A stretch of 44,313 bases of DNA from Zetaproteobacteria bacterium CG1_02_55_237 (GTDB lineage Bacteria > Pseudomonadota > Zetaproteobacteria > Mariprofundales > Mariprofundaceae): the NCBI GenBank assembly GCA_001871195.1, contig MNXA01000051.1, positions 1 to 44,313 on the forward strand, written 5' to 3'. Shown here in pieces: positions 34,991 to 44,012 of the stretch; position 1 is the first letter of the stretch; each line of letters opens with the position of its first letter. Below the pieces are notes generated by a model. It did not search any database. It saw nothing but the letters and a program-made list of their open reading frames with translations, and was not told where the DNA came from. The position numbers and the translations under genes are program-made.

Positions 34991-35239
34991 ATGGCACATA
35001 AAAAAGCAGGCGGTTCATCCCGCAACGGACGCGATTCCAACGCCAAGCGCCTTGGCGTGAAGAAATACGGCGGCGAAGCTGTTATTGCCGGCAATATTCT
35101 GGTTCGCCAGCGCGGCACCAAGATTCGCCCGGGCGACAATGTTGGCTGTGGTAAGGATTTTACCCTGTTCGCATTGGTCGACGGTCAGGTGGAGTATTTC
35201 AAGAAGGCTGGTCGCACAACCGTGCGCATCGCTTCCTGA
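34991..35239 (+). CDS. rpmA: 50S ribosomal protein L27
   Basis: 82 residues. The N-terminus [20 protein letters not shown] reaches toward the peptidyl-transferase centre; there is no cleavable extension as found in Firmicutes. Core segment [21 protein letters not shown] is conserved. AAGGAG before the ATG. A strong terminator follows, so rpmE-rplU-rpmA is a transcription unit. Confidence 0.98.
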   Translation: MAHKKAGGSSRNGRDSNAKRLGVKKYGGEAVIAGNILVRQRGTKIRPGDNVGCGKDFTLFALVDGQVEYFKKAGRTTVRIAS

Positions 35240-35263
35240 TACCATCTTCCTGCAATGTTCGAA

Positions 35264-35294
35264 GGGCGCGAGCAATCGCGCCCTTTTTGTTTTT
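35264..35294 (+). terminator. Rho-independent terminator after rpmA
   Basis: GGGCGCGA (35264-35271) and TCGCGCCC (35276-35283) form a perfect eight-pair stem with loop GCAA, followed by TTTTTGTTTTT. It separates the ribosomal protein genes from obgE; the latter must use read-through or a promoter within the 25 bases that remain, none of which is obvious. Confidence 0.92.
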
Positions 35295-35319
35295 CGGCAA
35301 AGAGGATTAGCGTTCAATT

Positions 35320-36339
35320 ATGCGATTTATTGATGAAGTGAATATTGAAGTGCGCGCCGGCAACGGCGGTGCCGGTTGCGTGGCCTTCCGGCGGGAAAAA
35401 TACATCCCCAAGGGTGGCCCCAACGGTGGTGACGGGGGGCGCGGCGGGCATGTAATTCTGCTGGCCAGTACACGCAAGAACACCTTGCAGGAGCTGTACC
35501 TGAGAAAGCGCCTGATTGCCAAAAATGGTCAGCCCGGCAAGGGCACGGACATGCATGGGCGCAATGGCGAGGATATCGAGGTCGAGGTTCCGGTGGGCAC
35601 CATGGTGCGCAATGAGAATGGCGATTTGCTGGCTGATCTTAAAGTCGCAGGAGAGCGATATGTTATGGCTCGCGGCGGCCAGGGTGGATTGGGAAATGCC
35701 AGATTCAAGACCAGCACCAATCAGGCGCCACGCTATGCCCAGCCCGGAGAGCCAGGTGAAGAGGGCAGACGCACGCTGGAGCTGAAGGTGATGGCGGATG
35801 TAGGTCTGGTCGGCCTGCCCAATGCCGGAAAATCGACGTTTCTGGCGCGTATTTCCAATGCCCGCCCGAAGGTTGCCGATTACCCCTTTACCACGCTCAA
35901 ACCGATTCTCGGCGAGGTGTTTACCGACGATTCGGACGCCTTTGTCGTGGCCGACATTCCCGGCCTGATTGGCGGAGCACATGAAGGCAAGGGTCTGGGC
36001 ATGCGCTTTCTGCGCCATGTCGAGCGCACCAAGATACTGCTGCATCTGGTTGATGCAGTTAGCCTGAGCGGCGCAGGCATCGCTGATCAGATTGCCGAGG
36101 TTGAGGAAGAATTGAAAGGTTATGGCGGTACGGTTTGGGATAAGGAACGCCTGCTGGTGGTGAACAAGATCGATGCGCTGGATGAGGAAGAGCGGGACAA
36201 GGTGCTCGCGGAAGCCGAGGCCAGCGGATTGCGTACCTTCATGATGTCGGCAGTGACCGGCGAAGGCGTGAAGGATTTATTGCATGCAGTGTATGGCGAG
36301 GTCAAGAAAATGCGCGAAGCAGAGGTGATAGAGGAATGA
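35320..36339 (+). CDS. obgE: GTPase Obg/CgtA
   Basis: Essential GTPase linked to late 50S assembly and the stringent response. 339 residues. Gly-rich Obg fold (1-158; GNGGAGC, GGPNGGDGGRGG, ARGGQGGLGN), then the G domain: GLPNAGKS at 165-172, switch II DIPG at 212-215, NKID at 282-285, and SAVTGEG. There is no extended acidic C-terminal domain; the chain ends soon after the G domain with EVIEE. Coupled to proB by an ATGA overlap. The ribosome site (AGAGGA) is rather far from the ATG. Confidence 0.97.
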   Translation: MRFIDEVNIEVRAGNGGAGCVAFRREKYIPKGGPNGGDGGRGGHVILLASTRKNTLQELYLRKRLIAKNGQPGKGTDMHGRNGEDIEVEVPVGTMVRNENGDLLADLKVAGERYVMARGGQGGLGNARFKTSTNQAPRYAQPGEPGEEGRRTLELKVMADVGLVGLPNAGKSTFLARISNARPKVADYPFTTLKPILGEVFTDDSDAFVVADIPGLIGGAHEGKGLGMRFLRHVERTKILLHLVDAVSLSGAGIADQIAEVEEELKGYGGTVWDKERLLVVNKIDALDEEERDKVLAEAEASGLRTFMMSAVTGEGVKDLLHAVYGEVKKMREAEVIEE

Positions 36340-37502
36340 TCCGGCAGCGCTCCGACATCAAAGGAGCACAGCGTATTGTGGTCAAAATCGGCAGCTCTCT
36401 GTTAGCCGATAGCGATTCTATGGACAGCGGAGCGGGTGGCGTGCAGATGGCGCGCGTGCAGCGCTTTGCCGATGAAATTGCGGCCCTGCATGCATTGGGC
36501 CGTGAAGTGGTAGTGGTTTCATCAGGTGCCGTTGCCCTGGGTCGTGTGCATCTGAACTGGGTAGGGAGAAAGCTCTCCGTGCACGAAAAGCAGGCGGCTG
36601 CTGCCATTGGTCAACCGGCCCTTATGCATGCTTACAAGCAAGCCTTTTCCGGGCACGGTATTGGTGTGGCGCAGATGTTGCTCACCGCTGATGACCTGCG
36701 CAATCGGCGCCGCTATCTCAATGCCAGCAACACTGGGGAAACACTGTTTGCTGCAGGCGTTGTACCCATCGTTAACGAAAACGACACGGTTGTAGTGCAG
36801 GAAATAAAGTTCGGCGACAACGACAATCTCGGAGCGCTGGTCAGTCTGCTGCTCGACGCCGACCTGCTGGTTATCATGACCGATGTGGATGCGTTATACG
36901 ATGCCAATCCGGCAGTTTGTTCCACGGCACAGAGAATCGGGCTGGTGGAGTCGATTACAACTGAAATTATGGCCATGGCGGGTGAATCCGGCAGCCACTT
37001 TGGCACCGGTGGTATGGCCAGCAAGCTGAAGGCTGCGCGCATCGCTACACGCGGCGGAGTTGCTACGGCTGTGGTCAGCGGCGATAAACCTGGCATGTTG
37101 GCAGCATTGCTTGACGGGGCTGATGTCGGCACCTTGTTTGCCTGTGGCGGTGATCGGCAGACCCGCCGCCAGCACTGGATAGTCGAGGTGCTGCATCCTG
37201 CCGGGCGGATCGGTGTGGATGCGGGTGCGGCAAGGGCTTTGCTTACGCATGGCGCCAGCCTGTTGCCGGTTGGTGTGTGTCATGTCGAGGGTACCTTCGA
37301 CAAGGGCGAGTGCGTTGAAATTGTTGCGGATGATAGGGTGATAGCGCGTGGCTTGTGCAATTACAGCGCTGAGGAAATGCGCCGTCTGGTCGGGGTGCCC
37401 AGTGAAGATATTGAGCGGGTTCTCGGCTACAAGGATTTTTCATCCGTGGTGCATCGGGATAATCTTGTTCTGCTGAACGAGAAGGAGGAACAGGCAGGAT
37501 GA
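36336..37502 (+). CDS. proB: Glutamate 5-kinase
   Basis: First step of proline synthesis: phosphorylates glutamate to gamma-glutamyl phosphate; target of proline feedback. 388 residues with an amino-acid-kinase domain ([11 protein letters not shown] near the start, [39 protein letters not shown]) and a C-terminal PUA domain (about 285-370). Starts within the last codons of obgE and overlaps proA by four bases, so the product is made alongside its partner. Confidence 0.97.
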   Translation: MIRQRSDIKGAQRIVVKIGSSLLADSDSMDSGAGGVQMARVQRFADEIAALHALGREVVVVSSGAVALGRVHLNWVGRKLSVHEKQAAAAIGQPALMHAYKQAFSGHGIGVAQMLLTADDLRNRRRYLNASNTGETLFAAGVVPIVNENDTVVVQEIKFGDNDNLGALVSLLLDADLLVIMTDVDALYDANPAVCSTAQRIGLVESITTEIMAMAGESGSHFGTGGMASKLKAARIATRGGVATAVVSGDKPGMLAALLDGADVGTLFACGGDRQTRRQHWIVEVLHPAGRIGVDAGAARALLTHGASLLPVGVCHVEGTFDKGECVEIVADDRVIARGLCNYSAEEMRRLVGVPSEDIERVLGYKDFSSVVHRDNLVLLNEKEEQAG

Positions 37503-38767
37503 CAGCAAAGCTTACGGTACAGGAAAGCATGCAACTGCTCGGCGAGCAGGCGAAACATGCTGCGGGAATCATGCGCATGGCAGACACGAATGCCAAGGAT
37601 GCAACCCTGCGCAGAGCTGCAGCGCTTTTGTGCCGCGACAAGAACGAAATCATTGCGGCCAATGCGCTGGATATGCAGGCCGGCAGAGAGGCCGGTCTTG
37701 ATGCTGCTATGCTCGATCGCCTGGAACTGACCTCGGCACGCATTGAGTCCATGGCGCTTGGTCTGGAACAGATCGCTCAGTTGTCCGATCCGGTTGGCGA
37801 GATCAGCGATCTGGTATTTCGTCCGTCCGGCATTCAGGTCGGTCACATGCGCGTGCCGCTGGGTGTGATCGGCATTATCTACGAGTCGCGTCCGAATGTG
37901 ACGGCCGATGCGGCTGCCCTGTGCCTGAAGTCCGGCAATGCAGTGATTCTGCGCGGCGGTTCCGAGGCGATCCATTCCAATCGTGCCATTGCTGCCTGTC
38001 TGCGTCGCGCCCTGCTCGACAGTCATCTGCCGCAGGATGCGGTGCAATTGGTTGATTCCACCGATCGCGCTCTGGTCGGAGAGCTGGTTCGTGCCGATAA
38101 ATATGTGGATGTGATTATTCCGCGCGGCGGCAAATCGCTCATTGAGCGTATTGCCAGCGAAGCGCGCGTGCCGGTGATCAAGCACCTCGACGGGATCTGT
38201 CATGTGTATGTGGATCGTGCTGCGGATCTGGAGATGGCCAAAACCATCGCTGTGAACGCCAAGATGCAGCGTACCGGGGTGTGCAATGCAATGGAGACAT
38301 TGCTGGTGCATGCCGCAGTGGCGGAGGAATTTGTTCCTGCTCTGGTTGCAGCGCTCAGTGCTGCCGGCGCAACGGTGCGTGGTTGCGCGCGCAGTTGTGT
38401 TTTGGTGCCCGGTATGCAGGCGGCGACCGATGCCGATTGGGATACCGAATACCTTGATGCTATTGTTTCGCTGCGCGTGGTGGACGATCTGGATGCTGCC
38501 ATTGAGCACATCGCCGACCACAGCTCGGCGCATACCGAAAGCATTGTCACCGCTGATTATGCGGCGGGTTTGCGCTTTTTGCGCGAGGTGGATTCCTCCT
38601 CGGTGATGTGGAATGCCAGTACGCGCTTTGCTGATGGCTTCGAATATGGACTGGGTGCTGAGATCGGCATTTCCACCGACCGGCTGCATGTTCGCGGTCC
38701 CGTTGGTCTGGAAGGGTTGACCACGCAGAAATGGATTGTGCTCGGGCATGGCGAGGTGCGGAGCTGA
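37499..38767 (+). CDS. proA: Glutamate-5-semialdehyde dehydrogenase (gamma-glutamyl phosphate reductase)
   Basis: Second step of proline synthesis: NADPH-dependent reduction of gamma-glutamyl phosphate, probably in a complex with ProB. 422 residues of the aldehyde dehydrogenase fold. Visible: [32 protein letters not shown], the catalytic Cys in [13 protein letters not shown], and the C-terminal [18 protein letters not shown] overlap with proB. Confidence 0.97.
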   Translation: MTAKLTVQESMQLLGEQAKHAAGIMRMADTNAKDATLRRAAALLCRDKNEIIAANALDMQAGREAGLDAAMLDRLELTSARIESMALGLEQIAQLSDPVGEISDLVFRPSGIQVGHMRVPLGVIGIIYESRPNVTADAAALCLKSGNAVILRGGSEAIHSNRAIAACLRRALLDSHLPQDAVQLVDSTDRALVGELVRADKYVDVIIPRGGKSLIERIASEARVPVIKHLDGICHVYVDRAADLEMAKTIAVNAKMQRTGVCNAMETLLVHAAVAEEFVPALVAALSAAGATVRGCARSCVLVPGMQAATDADWDTEYLDAIVSLRVVDDLDAAIEHIADHSSAHTESIVTADYAAGLRFLREVDSSSVMWNASTRFADGFEYGLGAEIGISTDRLHVRGPVGLEGLTTQKWIVLGHGEVRS

Positions 38768-38789
38768 TGAGGTTGACCGCCTTTTGTCC

Positions 38790-38875
38790 CGTGGCGGCGT
38801 TGCTGCTGTGCTCAAATGCTCACGTACCTCCAGTACGCTGCGCTTTTGCGCGCATCGCGCCTTGCCACGAAACAA
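38790..38875. repeat. Possible dispersed intergenic repeat between proA and nadD
   Basis: This stretch breaks the otherwise overlapping gene order. It reads GTGCTCAAATGCTCACGTAC, then CTCCAGTACGCTGCGC, and ends in CGCGCCTTGCCACG. I recognise this pattern (CTCACGTAC...GTACGCTGCGC...CGCGCCTTG) from intergenic repeats found in many proteobacteria. It holds a short hairpin CGTAC/GTACG. A short fragment (CGCGCCTTG) also lies after the export operon near 11270. Repeat status needs the rest of the genome. Confidence 0.4.
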
Positions 38876-38914
38876 AAATCGATCAACCGGCATGAAGTAG
38901 AGACAGGCGGTCGT

Positions 38915-39580
38915 TTGAATCATCAGGCATCCGCAAAGAGAATCGGCCTGTTTGGCGGCAGCTTCGATCCGCCACATATCGGGCATGTGGCTCTGGTGGA
39001 AGCAGCGCTGGATGTCCTTCACCTGTCTGCCGTATGGGTTATCCCGGCAGGGCTTCCAGTACATCGAACCCTGTCCGGACGCACCACGCCGGCGCAGCGC
39101 CTGAGCTGGATGCAGCGCATCTTTGCCGGGAATCATCGGGTGAAGGTGGTGGATTGGGAGGTGACGGTTGCTGAGCCAACGCCAAGCATTGTTACCTTGC
39201 GACGTTTTACGACGGCGTTTCCTAAAAAGCGCCCGCTGCTGTTGCTGGGTGCCGATGCCTTTGCCGGCATGGACGGATGGGTGGATTATCCCGAGCATGC
39301 GAGCTTGTGCGACGTGGCAGTGTTTGGGCGCGTGGCGTGCAGTGCGGAAGGTGCCGGGGCAGCATTTCGCCCGCGTTTGTTGGCCGACTGGCTGATGGAG
39401 CCAGTGGTGCTTGGTAATCGTGTGGATGTCAGCGTGCCACTTCCCCATGTGTCGGCGACCGAAATCAGGCGGATGGCGGAGCAAGGAAAAAGTCTGGCGG
39501 GCAAGGTGCCTGAATGTGTGTGCCAGGAGATTGAACAGGCCTATGCCGGATCGGCGGCCTTAAAGCAGGAGAGAATGTGA
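38915..39580 (+). CDS. nadD: Nicotinate-nucleotide adenylyltransferase
   Basis: Adenylates nicotinic acid mononucleotide in NAD synthesis. From a TTG at 38915, with AGGCGG four bases upstream, it has 221 residues, the normal NadD size, and puts the nucleotide-binding GLFGGSFDPPHIGH near position 10. The other choice, ATG 38816, would add 33 residues translated from the intergenic repeat and is unlikely. Other family marks: LLLGADAFAGMDGWVDY and VSATEIRRM (the ISSTxIR motif). Four-base overlap with rsfS. Confidence 0.93.
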   Translation: MNHQASAKRIGLFGGSFDPPHIGHVALVEAALDVLHLSAVWVIPAGLPVHRTLSGRTTPAQRLSWMQRIFAGNHRVKVVDWEVTVAEPTPSIVTLRRFTTAFPKKRPLLLLGADAFAGMDGWVDYPEHASLCDVAVFGRVACSAEGAGAAFRPRLLADWLMEPVVLGNRVDVSVPLPHVSATEIRRMAEQGKSLAGKVPECVCQEIEQAYAGSAALKQERM

Positions 39581-39942
39581 ATACATCAATTGAAACAATG
39601 AGCCGGGAAGTGGTTGAGGCCATTGAAGACAAAAAAGGCACGGATGTGCTGGTTATCCGGGTTGATGGGCGCTGTGCGGTCACCGACCGCTTTGTGCTGG
39701 CTTCCGGGCGCAATTCACGGCAGCTGATGGCCATGGCGCAGGCCGTGTCCGAGGTGGCGCATAAGCACGGTTTTGCGGCGCATATCGAAGGCCGCGAGGC
39801 GGCCGAATGGCTGCTCATCGACATGGGCGATGTCGTGGTGCATCTCTTTCTGCCCGAGGTGCGTGAATCCTTCCAGTTGGAGCGCCTGTGGCAGCAGCCT
39901 GCGGCGACAGCAGCACCGGTGGAGCAAGTCGACGCGCAGTGA
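39577..39942 (+). CDS. rsfS: Ribosomal silencing factor RsfS
   Basis: Binds L14 and keeps the ribosomal subunits apart when nutrients are scarce. 121 residues with the family core: KGTDVLVIRV, DRFVLASGRNSRQLMAMA, IEGREAAEWLLIDMGDVVVHLF and FQLERLW. GTG start with AGGAG six bases before, overlapping the nadD stop; an in-frame ATG lies 21 bases on. Short, unconserved tail. GTGA overlap with rlmH. Confidence 0.95.
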   Translation: MNTSIETMSREVVEAIEDKKGTDVLVIRVDGRCAVTDRFVLASGRNSRQLMAMAQAVSEVAHKHGFAAHIEGREAAEWLLIDMGDVVVHLFLPEVRESFQLERLWQQPAATAAPVEQVDAQ

Positions 39943-40388
39943 AGCTGCGGCTGATTGTCGTCGGCCGGGGGGCGAGCGAGCTGGCTGATTTCGAGGCGCG
40001 ATTCGTACAGCGCCTGCAGCCTTTCACATCCTGTTCGGTCATCGAGTTACCCGACGGTAAGGGCAGGCAGCCGGCGCAGCGCAAACAGCAGGAAGCAGCA
40101 TCTATTCTTGGCAAGGCGGGCAAGGGCTTTGTCCTGTTTGATGAGCGCGGCAGGCAGATGTCGAGCATCCAGTGGGCCGATTGGTTTGGCTCGCAGCAGG
40201 GCGATGCGCAGCTTGATTTTGTCATTGGCGGGGCCGATGGGGTGGCGGATGAGGTACGAGCTGCGGCTGCTGCCACATGGGGATTGTCGCAACTGACCCT
40301 GCCGCACCAGCTTGTCCGGGTTGTGGCTCTGGAACAGTTTTATCGTGCCTTTACCATTCTGCGAGGACACCCCTACCATAGGCCATGA
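39939..40388 (+). CDS. rlmH: 23S rRNA pseudouridine-1915 N3-methyltransferase
   Basis: SPOUT-fold methyltransferase acting on the assembled 70S ribosome at helix 69. 149 residues from the GTG at 39939, which overlaps the rsfS stop. Core segments: LRLIVVGRGAS at the start, LFDERGRQMSSIQWADWF, LDFVIGGADGV (cofactor site) and the conserved end ALEQFYRAFTILRGHPYHR. Adjacent to rsfS and nadD as in many proteobacteria. Its stop overlaps the next ATG. Confidence 0.96.
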   Translation: MKLRLIVVGRGASELADFEARFVQRLQPFTSCSVIELPDGKGRQPAQRKQQEAASILGKAGKGFVLFDERGRQMSSIQWADWFGSQQGDAQLDFVIGGADGVADEVRAAAAATWGLSQLTLPHQLVRVVALEQFYRAFTILRGHPYHRP

Positions 40389-41536
40389 TGATTTTTTCCC
40401 GTCTGTTATTACTTACATTATTGCTGCCGGGTTTCCTGCCCTGCGAAAGCATGGCGGGTGATACCAAGCTGGAGCTTGAGCAGATACGGCAGCAGCGTGC
40501 TGAGCTCAAACAGGTTCGCGAGGAGCTTGAGGCGCGACTGGGGCTGCTGGGGCAGGAACTCAAGCAGGTAGACACTTTGCTGGTGGCTGCATCCGCCGAG
40601 GCGCGACAGGCACAGGCCGATGTGCGCGATGCTGATATTCGCATTGATGCCTTAAAAGAGCAGCAAAGCGTGCTGCTCGGTAAGATGGAGCGATTGAAAG
40701 CGCATATGCAGCATGAGGCCGCGCTGGCTTATCGACAGGCTGATGAATCCGCCATCTGGCTGGATATGCTGTTTGATGCGCAGGTTGCGGACATTCCGCA
40801 CCGGCAATATCTGCTGTCACGGCTGGTGCAAAGGCAACAGCAGGACAGGCTGGAATATACTCAGGTTCAGCAGGAGCTGGCCATCACACAGCGCGAGCTG
40901 GAGCAGCAGCGCATGGAGATGGATGCTTTGCGCACAGTGAAGGAGAAACGTCAGAAAGAGTTGCAGCAGGCGCAGGCCGGCAAGCGGAAATTATGGCAGA
41001 AGGTGCGGCGTGATTCCGGCCTGAAGGCTGAGCGCGATGCGCAGCTGGCGCGTCAGGAGGAGGCCCTGGTGAAGCTTCTCAAGGGCCTGGGTTCAACCCT
41101 GCTCAACGCGGATAATATAGACGACTGGAAACCGATGCGGCAGTTGAAGGGTAGTCTGCGCTGGCCTATTAAAGGGCGTATTGTGGCGGGCTTTCATTCG
41201 CCCACAGCTCCCGGGCGGCCCACTCTGGCCGGTGTCCAGCTTGCGCCGCGCCAAGGTGGCGGGCAGGTTAAGGCGATTGCCGCCGGGCAGGTACGATATG
41301 CCGACTGGTTCGGGGGCTATGGCCTGATGCTGATCGTGGATCATGGCGATGGCTTGATGACGGTTTATGCGCACAATGATGTGCTGTACAAGCGCCTCGG
41401 GGACTGGGTTGCCGAGGGAGATGTGATTGCCGATCCCGGCAGCACAGGCTGGGTACAGGATACGCGGCTGTATTTTGAGGTTCGTGATGCCGGCCAGCCT
41501 GTGAATCCGTTGCGCTGGTGTCGTAAAAGAGGTTAG
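40385..41536 (+). CDS. envC: EnvC-like murein hydrolase activator (degenerate M23 peptidase)
   Basis: Periplasmic coiled-coil protein that activates septal amidases during cell separation. 383 residues: signal peptide (LLLLTLLLPGFLPCESMAG), long Gln/Glu/Arg-rich coiled coil (about 27-240), then a LytM/M23 domain (about 260-375). The zinc ligands of active M23 enzymes are mostly lost: the HxGVD-type motif reads LAGVQLAP and HLHFEVR reads RLYFEVR, while VYAHND keeps one His. So it should not cut peptidoglycan itself. A second ATG three bases on is equivalent. Followed by ctpA and a deacetylase-like gene, the typical envC neighbourhood. Confidence 0.92.
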   Translation: MMIFSRLLLLTLLLPGFLPCESMAGDTKLELEQIRQQRAELKQVREELEARLGLLGQELKQVDTLLVAASAEARQAQADVRDADIRIDALKEQQSVLLGKMERLKAHMQHEAALAYRQADESAIWLDMLFDAQVADIPHRQYLLSRLVQRQQQDRLEYTQVQQELAITQRELEQQRMEMDALRTVKEKRQKELQQAQAGKRKLWQKVRRDSGLKAERDAQLARQEEALVKLLKGLGSTLLNADNIDDWKPMRQLKGSLRWPIKGRIVAGFHSPTAPGRPTLAGVQLAPRQGGGQVKAIAAGQVRYADWFGGYGLMLIVDHGDGLMTVYAHNDVLYKRLGDWVAEGDVIADPGSTGWVQDTRLYFEVRDAGQPVNPLRWCRKRG

Positions 41537-41696
41537 GAAATAGAGGAATGTTGGGCAGGTCGTGGACATCGGCGTATGTTGTCCCGGCTCACAGAGTCAG
41601 GCTGCTGCATGCGTGATTCTGGCGACCGCAATATGTTATCAAGGAATGCGTAGCGACGTTGCCGCGTATTCCCAATGTAAAAAACAGGATGTGAAT

Positions 41697-43037
41697 ATGA
41701 GCGTGAGCTTACGCAGGTTTGGTTTGATTTTCTTGGTCGTGCTGCTGGTCGGTGGTGGTCTGGTGTTGTGGCAGAGCGGGTTTGCTCAGGCTGTGGCTGC
41801 GACCAACTACGAGCAATTGCAGAAATTCTCCAAAATCATGGAGATGGTCCGCCGTTCCTACGTGGAGGAGGTGGATGACGAGAAGCTGATTGATGGCGCT
41901 CTCTCCGGCATGTTGAGCAGCCTTGATCCGCATTCGACCTATCTCGATAAAGAGATGTATAAACAAATGCAGGTCGACACCACCGGTAAATTTGGCGGCC
42001 TGGGTATCGAAATCACGGCGGCTGAAGGTGCGATTCGCATCGTCGCCCCGATTGAGGATACGCCTGCCGACCGGGCGGGTATTCTGGCTGGTGATATCAT
42101 CGTCAAGATCGATGATCAGCTGACCCGTGACATGTCGTTGCCGGAGGCTGTGAAGCTCATGCGCGGCAAGCCGGGGACCCCCATCGTATTGACCATCGTG
42201 CGTAGCGGAGAGCATCAGCCTTTGGAGGTTCGCATTGTGCGCGACATCATTAAGGTCAAGTCGGTCAAGAGTGATTTTGTGGCTCCCGGTTATGCTTATC
42301 TGCGCATTACCCAGTTCCAGGAACAGACCGCCGATCTACTTAAGGCCGATATTGATGAATTGAAGAAGAAGGCTGGCGGCACCCTTTATGGCGCCGTGCT
42401 GGATCTGCGCAACAACCCTGGCGGCCTGCTGGATCAGGCGGTGGCTGTTTCTGACCTTTTCCTCGATAAGGGAGGCATTGTCAGCACCAAATCACGCGCG
42501 GGTCGCAATATGTCTTTTGAGGCAAAAACAGGTGATGAGCTCGATGGCGTGCCGTTAACTGTGCTGATCAACAATGGTTCGGCCTCGGCCTCCGAGATTG
42601 TTGCCGGCGCCTTGCAGGACAATCACCGCGCCGTGTTGATCGGCATGCAAAGTTTCGGTAAGGGCTCGGTGCAGTCGGTTGTTGGACTGCCGGATGGCTC
42701 GGCCATTAAGTTGACCACTGCACTGTATTATACGCCGAGCGGACGTTCCATTCAGGCAACCGGCATCGTACCGGATGTAATGGTGGAGGACGTTCGTCTG
42801 AGTACAGCGGAGAAGAAGGATGACGAGAATAAAACCAAATCTACGCGGGTGTTCGAGCGTGATCTAAAGGGGCATCTGAACAACGGCGGCAAGGCTGGCG
42901 GGAAGGAAAAGACGGATGCCTTGCATGGCGAGCCGAGTGAGGCCATGCAGCAGCGATTGGAACAGGATACCATCTTGCAGCGTGCGCTGGATCTGCTGCG
43001 CGGTGTGCATGCCATTCACGCCATGGCGGCGCACTGA
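41697..43037 (+). CDS. ctpA: C-terminal processing peptidase, S41 family
   Basis: Periplasmic serine protease that trims or degrades proteins from their C-terminal ends. From ATG 41697 (AGGA upstream) it has 446 residues: signal anchor (GLIFLVVLLVGGGLVLW), PDZ domain (about 98-185, with GGLGIEI), then the S41 core. Catalytic dyad Ser297 (GSASASEIV) and Lys322 (SFGKGSVQ), 25 residues apart as in E. coli Prc. The last 75 residues are charged and Lys/Asp-rich. The frame stays open upstream to 41562, but that part lacks a signal peptide and is probably untranslated. No clear promoter found in the 160-base gap. Confidence 0.95.
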   Translation: MSVSLRRFGLIFLVVLLVGGGLVLWQSGFAQAVAATNYEQLQKFSKIMEMVRRSYVEEVDDEKLIDGALSGMLSSLDPHSTYLDKEMYKQMQVDTTGKFGGLGIEITAAEGAIRIVAPIEDTPADRAGILAGDIIVKIDDQLTRDMSLPEAVKLMRGKPGTPIVLTIVRSGEHQPLEVRIVRDIIKVKSVKSDFVAPGYAYLRITQFQEQTADLLKADIDELKKKAGGTLYGAVLDLRNNPGGLLDQAVAVSDLFLDKGGIVSTKSRAGRNMSFEAKTGDELDGVPLTVLINNGSASASEIVAGALQDNHRAVLIGMQSFGKGSVQSVVGLPDGSAIKLTTALYYTPSGRSIQATGIVPDVMVEDVRLSTAEKKDDENKTKSTRVFERDLKGHLNNGGKAGGKEKTDALHGEPSEAMQQRLEQDTILQRALDLLRGVHAIHAMAAH

Positions 43038-43065
43038 AAGGGCACGTTGATTCGCAGGCTGAGGT

Positions 43066-43986
43066 ATGAGTCGCCGATCGCGCCCGGCATGGGTGTATGT
43101 AGTGCTGACGGCATTGCTTGCTGTGCTGCTGCTGACGCTCTGGTTGGGCGAGGATAGCGGGAACAGGCACGCTGTCCCTCAGCAGGTGAGAGTCCCTGAT
43201 GTGGTGTTCGAAGAATCAGGACTTCATGATATTGGGCCGTCGCAGCTCCCTGTCAGTGTAGGCACAAAGGCAGCTCCTGAGCCCCTGAAGCATCGCGGCA
43301 TTGCCCTTATTCTTGACGATGTTGGTTACGATCTGCCGGCCTTGCGTCGGGCACTTGCCTTGCAGATACCCATGGCGATTGCCATCCTGCCCAATGCACC
43401 GCATGCGGTGGAGGCAGCGAAGCTGGCGCATGCAGCCGGATATCCGGTGATGTTGCATATGCCTATGGAGCCAGCCAATCCACACTACCGGGAGCATATG
43501 GATAACTCCTTCATACGGGTCGGTATGCAGCGTGAAGAGGTTCGCCGCTTGATGGAGGAGGCGCTTGCACGTGTGCCGTATGTTGAGGGTGTGAACAATC
43601 ACATGGGTTCAGGGCTGACCGCGCTGGAGGAGCCGATGCGCTGGGTGATGGAGATATGCCGCGAGCACAAGTTGTTCTTCATCGATTCTCGCACCAATAA
43701 GGATACTGTGGCGGCTCGTATGGCCCGTGATAGCGGTCTGCGTTGGGGTGAGCGACGCGTCTTTCTTGATGACAGCGTTGAACCAGAGCTGTTGAAAAAG
43801 TCGTGGCGGAGAACCAGAACAAGATTGGCAAAAGACGGGTCTGTTATCGTGATTGCACATCCGCACAGGGAAACGCTGGATTTTTTACAGAAGACGATGA
43901 GCGGCAAGGACAGAGATGCCATGGTGCCGCTTGCTGGTCTGCTGTTTCCTGCTGTCAGACATGATGAAGCAATTGCTACCAAGTGA
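43066..43986 (+). CDS. Divergent polysaccharide deacetylase family protein (YibQ-like)
   Basis: 306 residues. N-terminal signal anchor (YVVLTALLAVLLLTLWL), variable linker, then a NodB-like barrel of the divergent polysaccharide deacetylase family (PF04748): ALILDDVGYDLPALRRAL, IAILPNAPHAVEAAKLAHAAG, VMLHMPMEP, GVNNHMGSGLT, FFIDSRTNKDT and the late VIVIAHPHRETLDFL. The Asp and His residues used for metal binding are in place, but enzyme activity of this family has not been well defined. It usually follows envC and ctpA. Ends 26 bases before the IS end, so it is intact. GAGGT just before the ATG. Confidence 0.92.
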   Translation: MSRRSRPAWVYVVLTALLAVLLLTLWLGEDSGNRHAVPQQVRVPDVVFEESGLHDIGPSQLPVSVGTKAAPEPLKHRGIALILDDVGYDLPALRRALALQIPMAIAILPNAPHAVEAAKLAHAAGYPVMLHMPMEPANPHYREHMDNSFIRVGMQREEVRRLMEEALARVPYVEGVNNHMGSGLTALEEPMRWVMEICREHKLFFIDSRTNKDTVAARMARDSGLRWGERRVFLDDSVEPELLKKSWRRTRTRLAKDGSVIVIAHPHRETLDFLQKTMSGKDRDAMVPLAGLLFPAVRHDEAIATK

Positions 43987-44012
43987 TCCGGCAGCTCCGA
44001 GGCCGTTGATGT

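Noticed and set aside
37427-39484. 685-residue antisense ORF opposite proA and nadD
   Set aside because: A shadow of high-GC coding frames: it runs across two real genes and the repeat, is rich in His, Gln and Arg, and has no recognisable domain.
41562-41696. Extended N-terminus of CtpA
   Set aside because: Residues upstream of 41697 would hide the signal anchor and have no homologous look; the ATG at 41697 has its own ribosome site.
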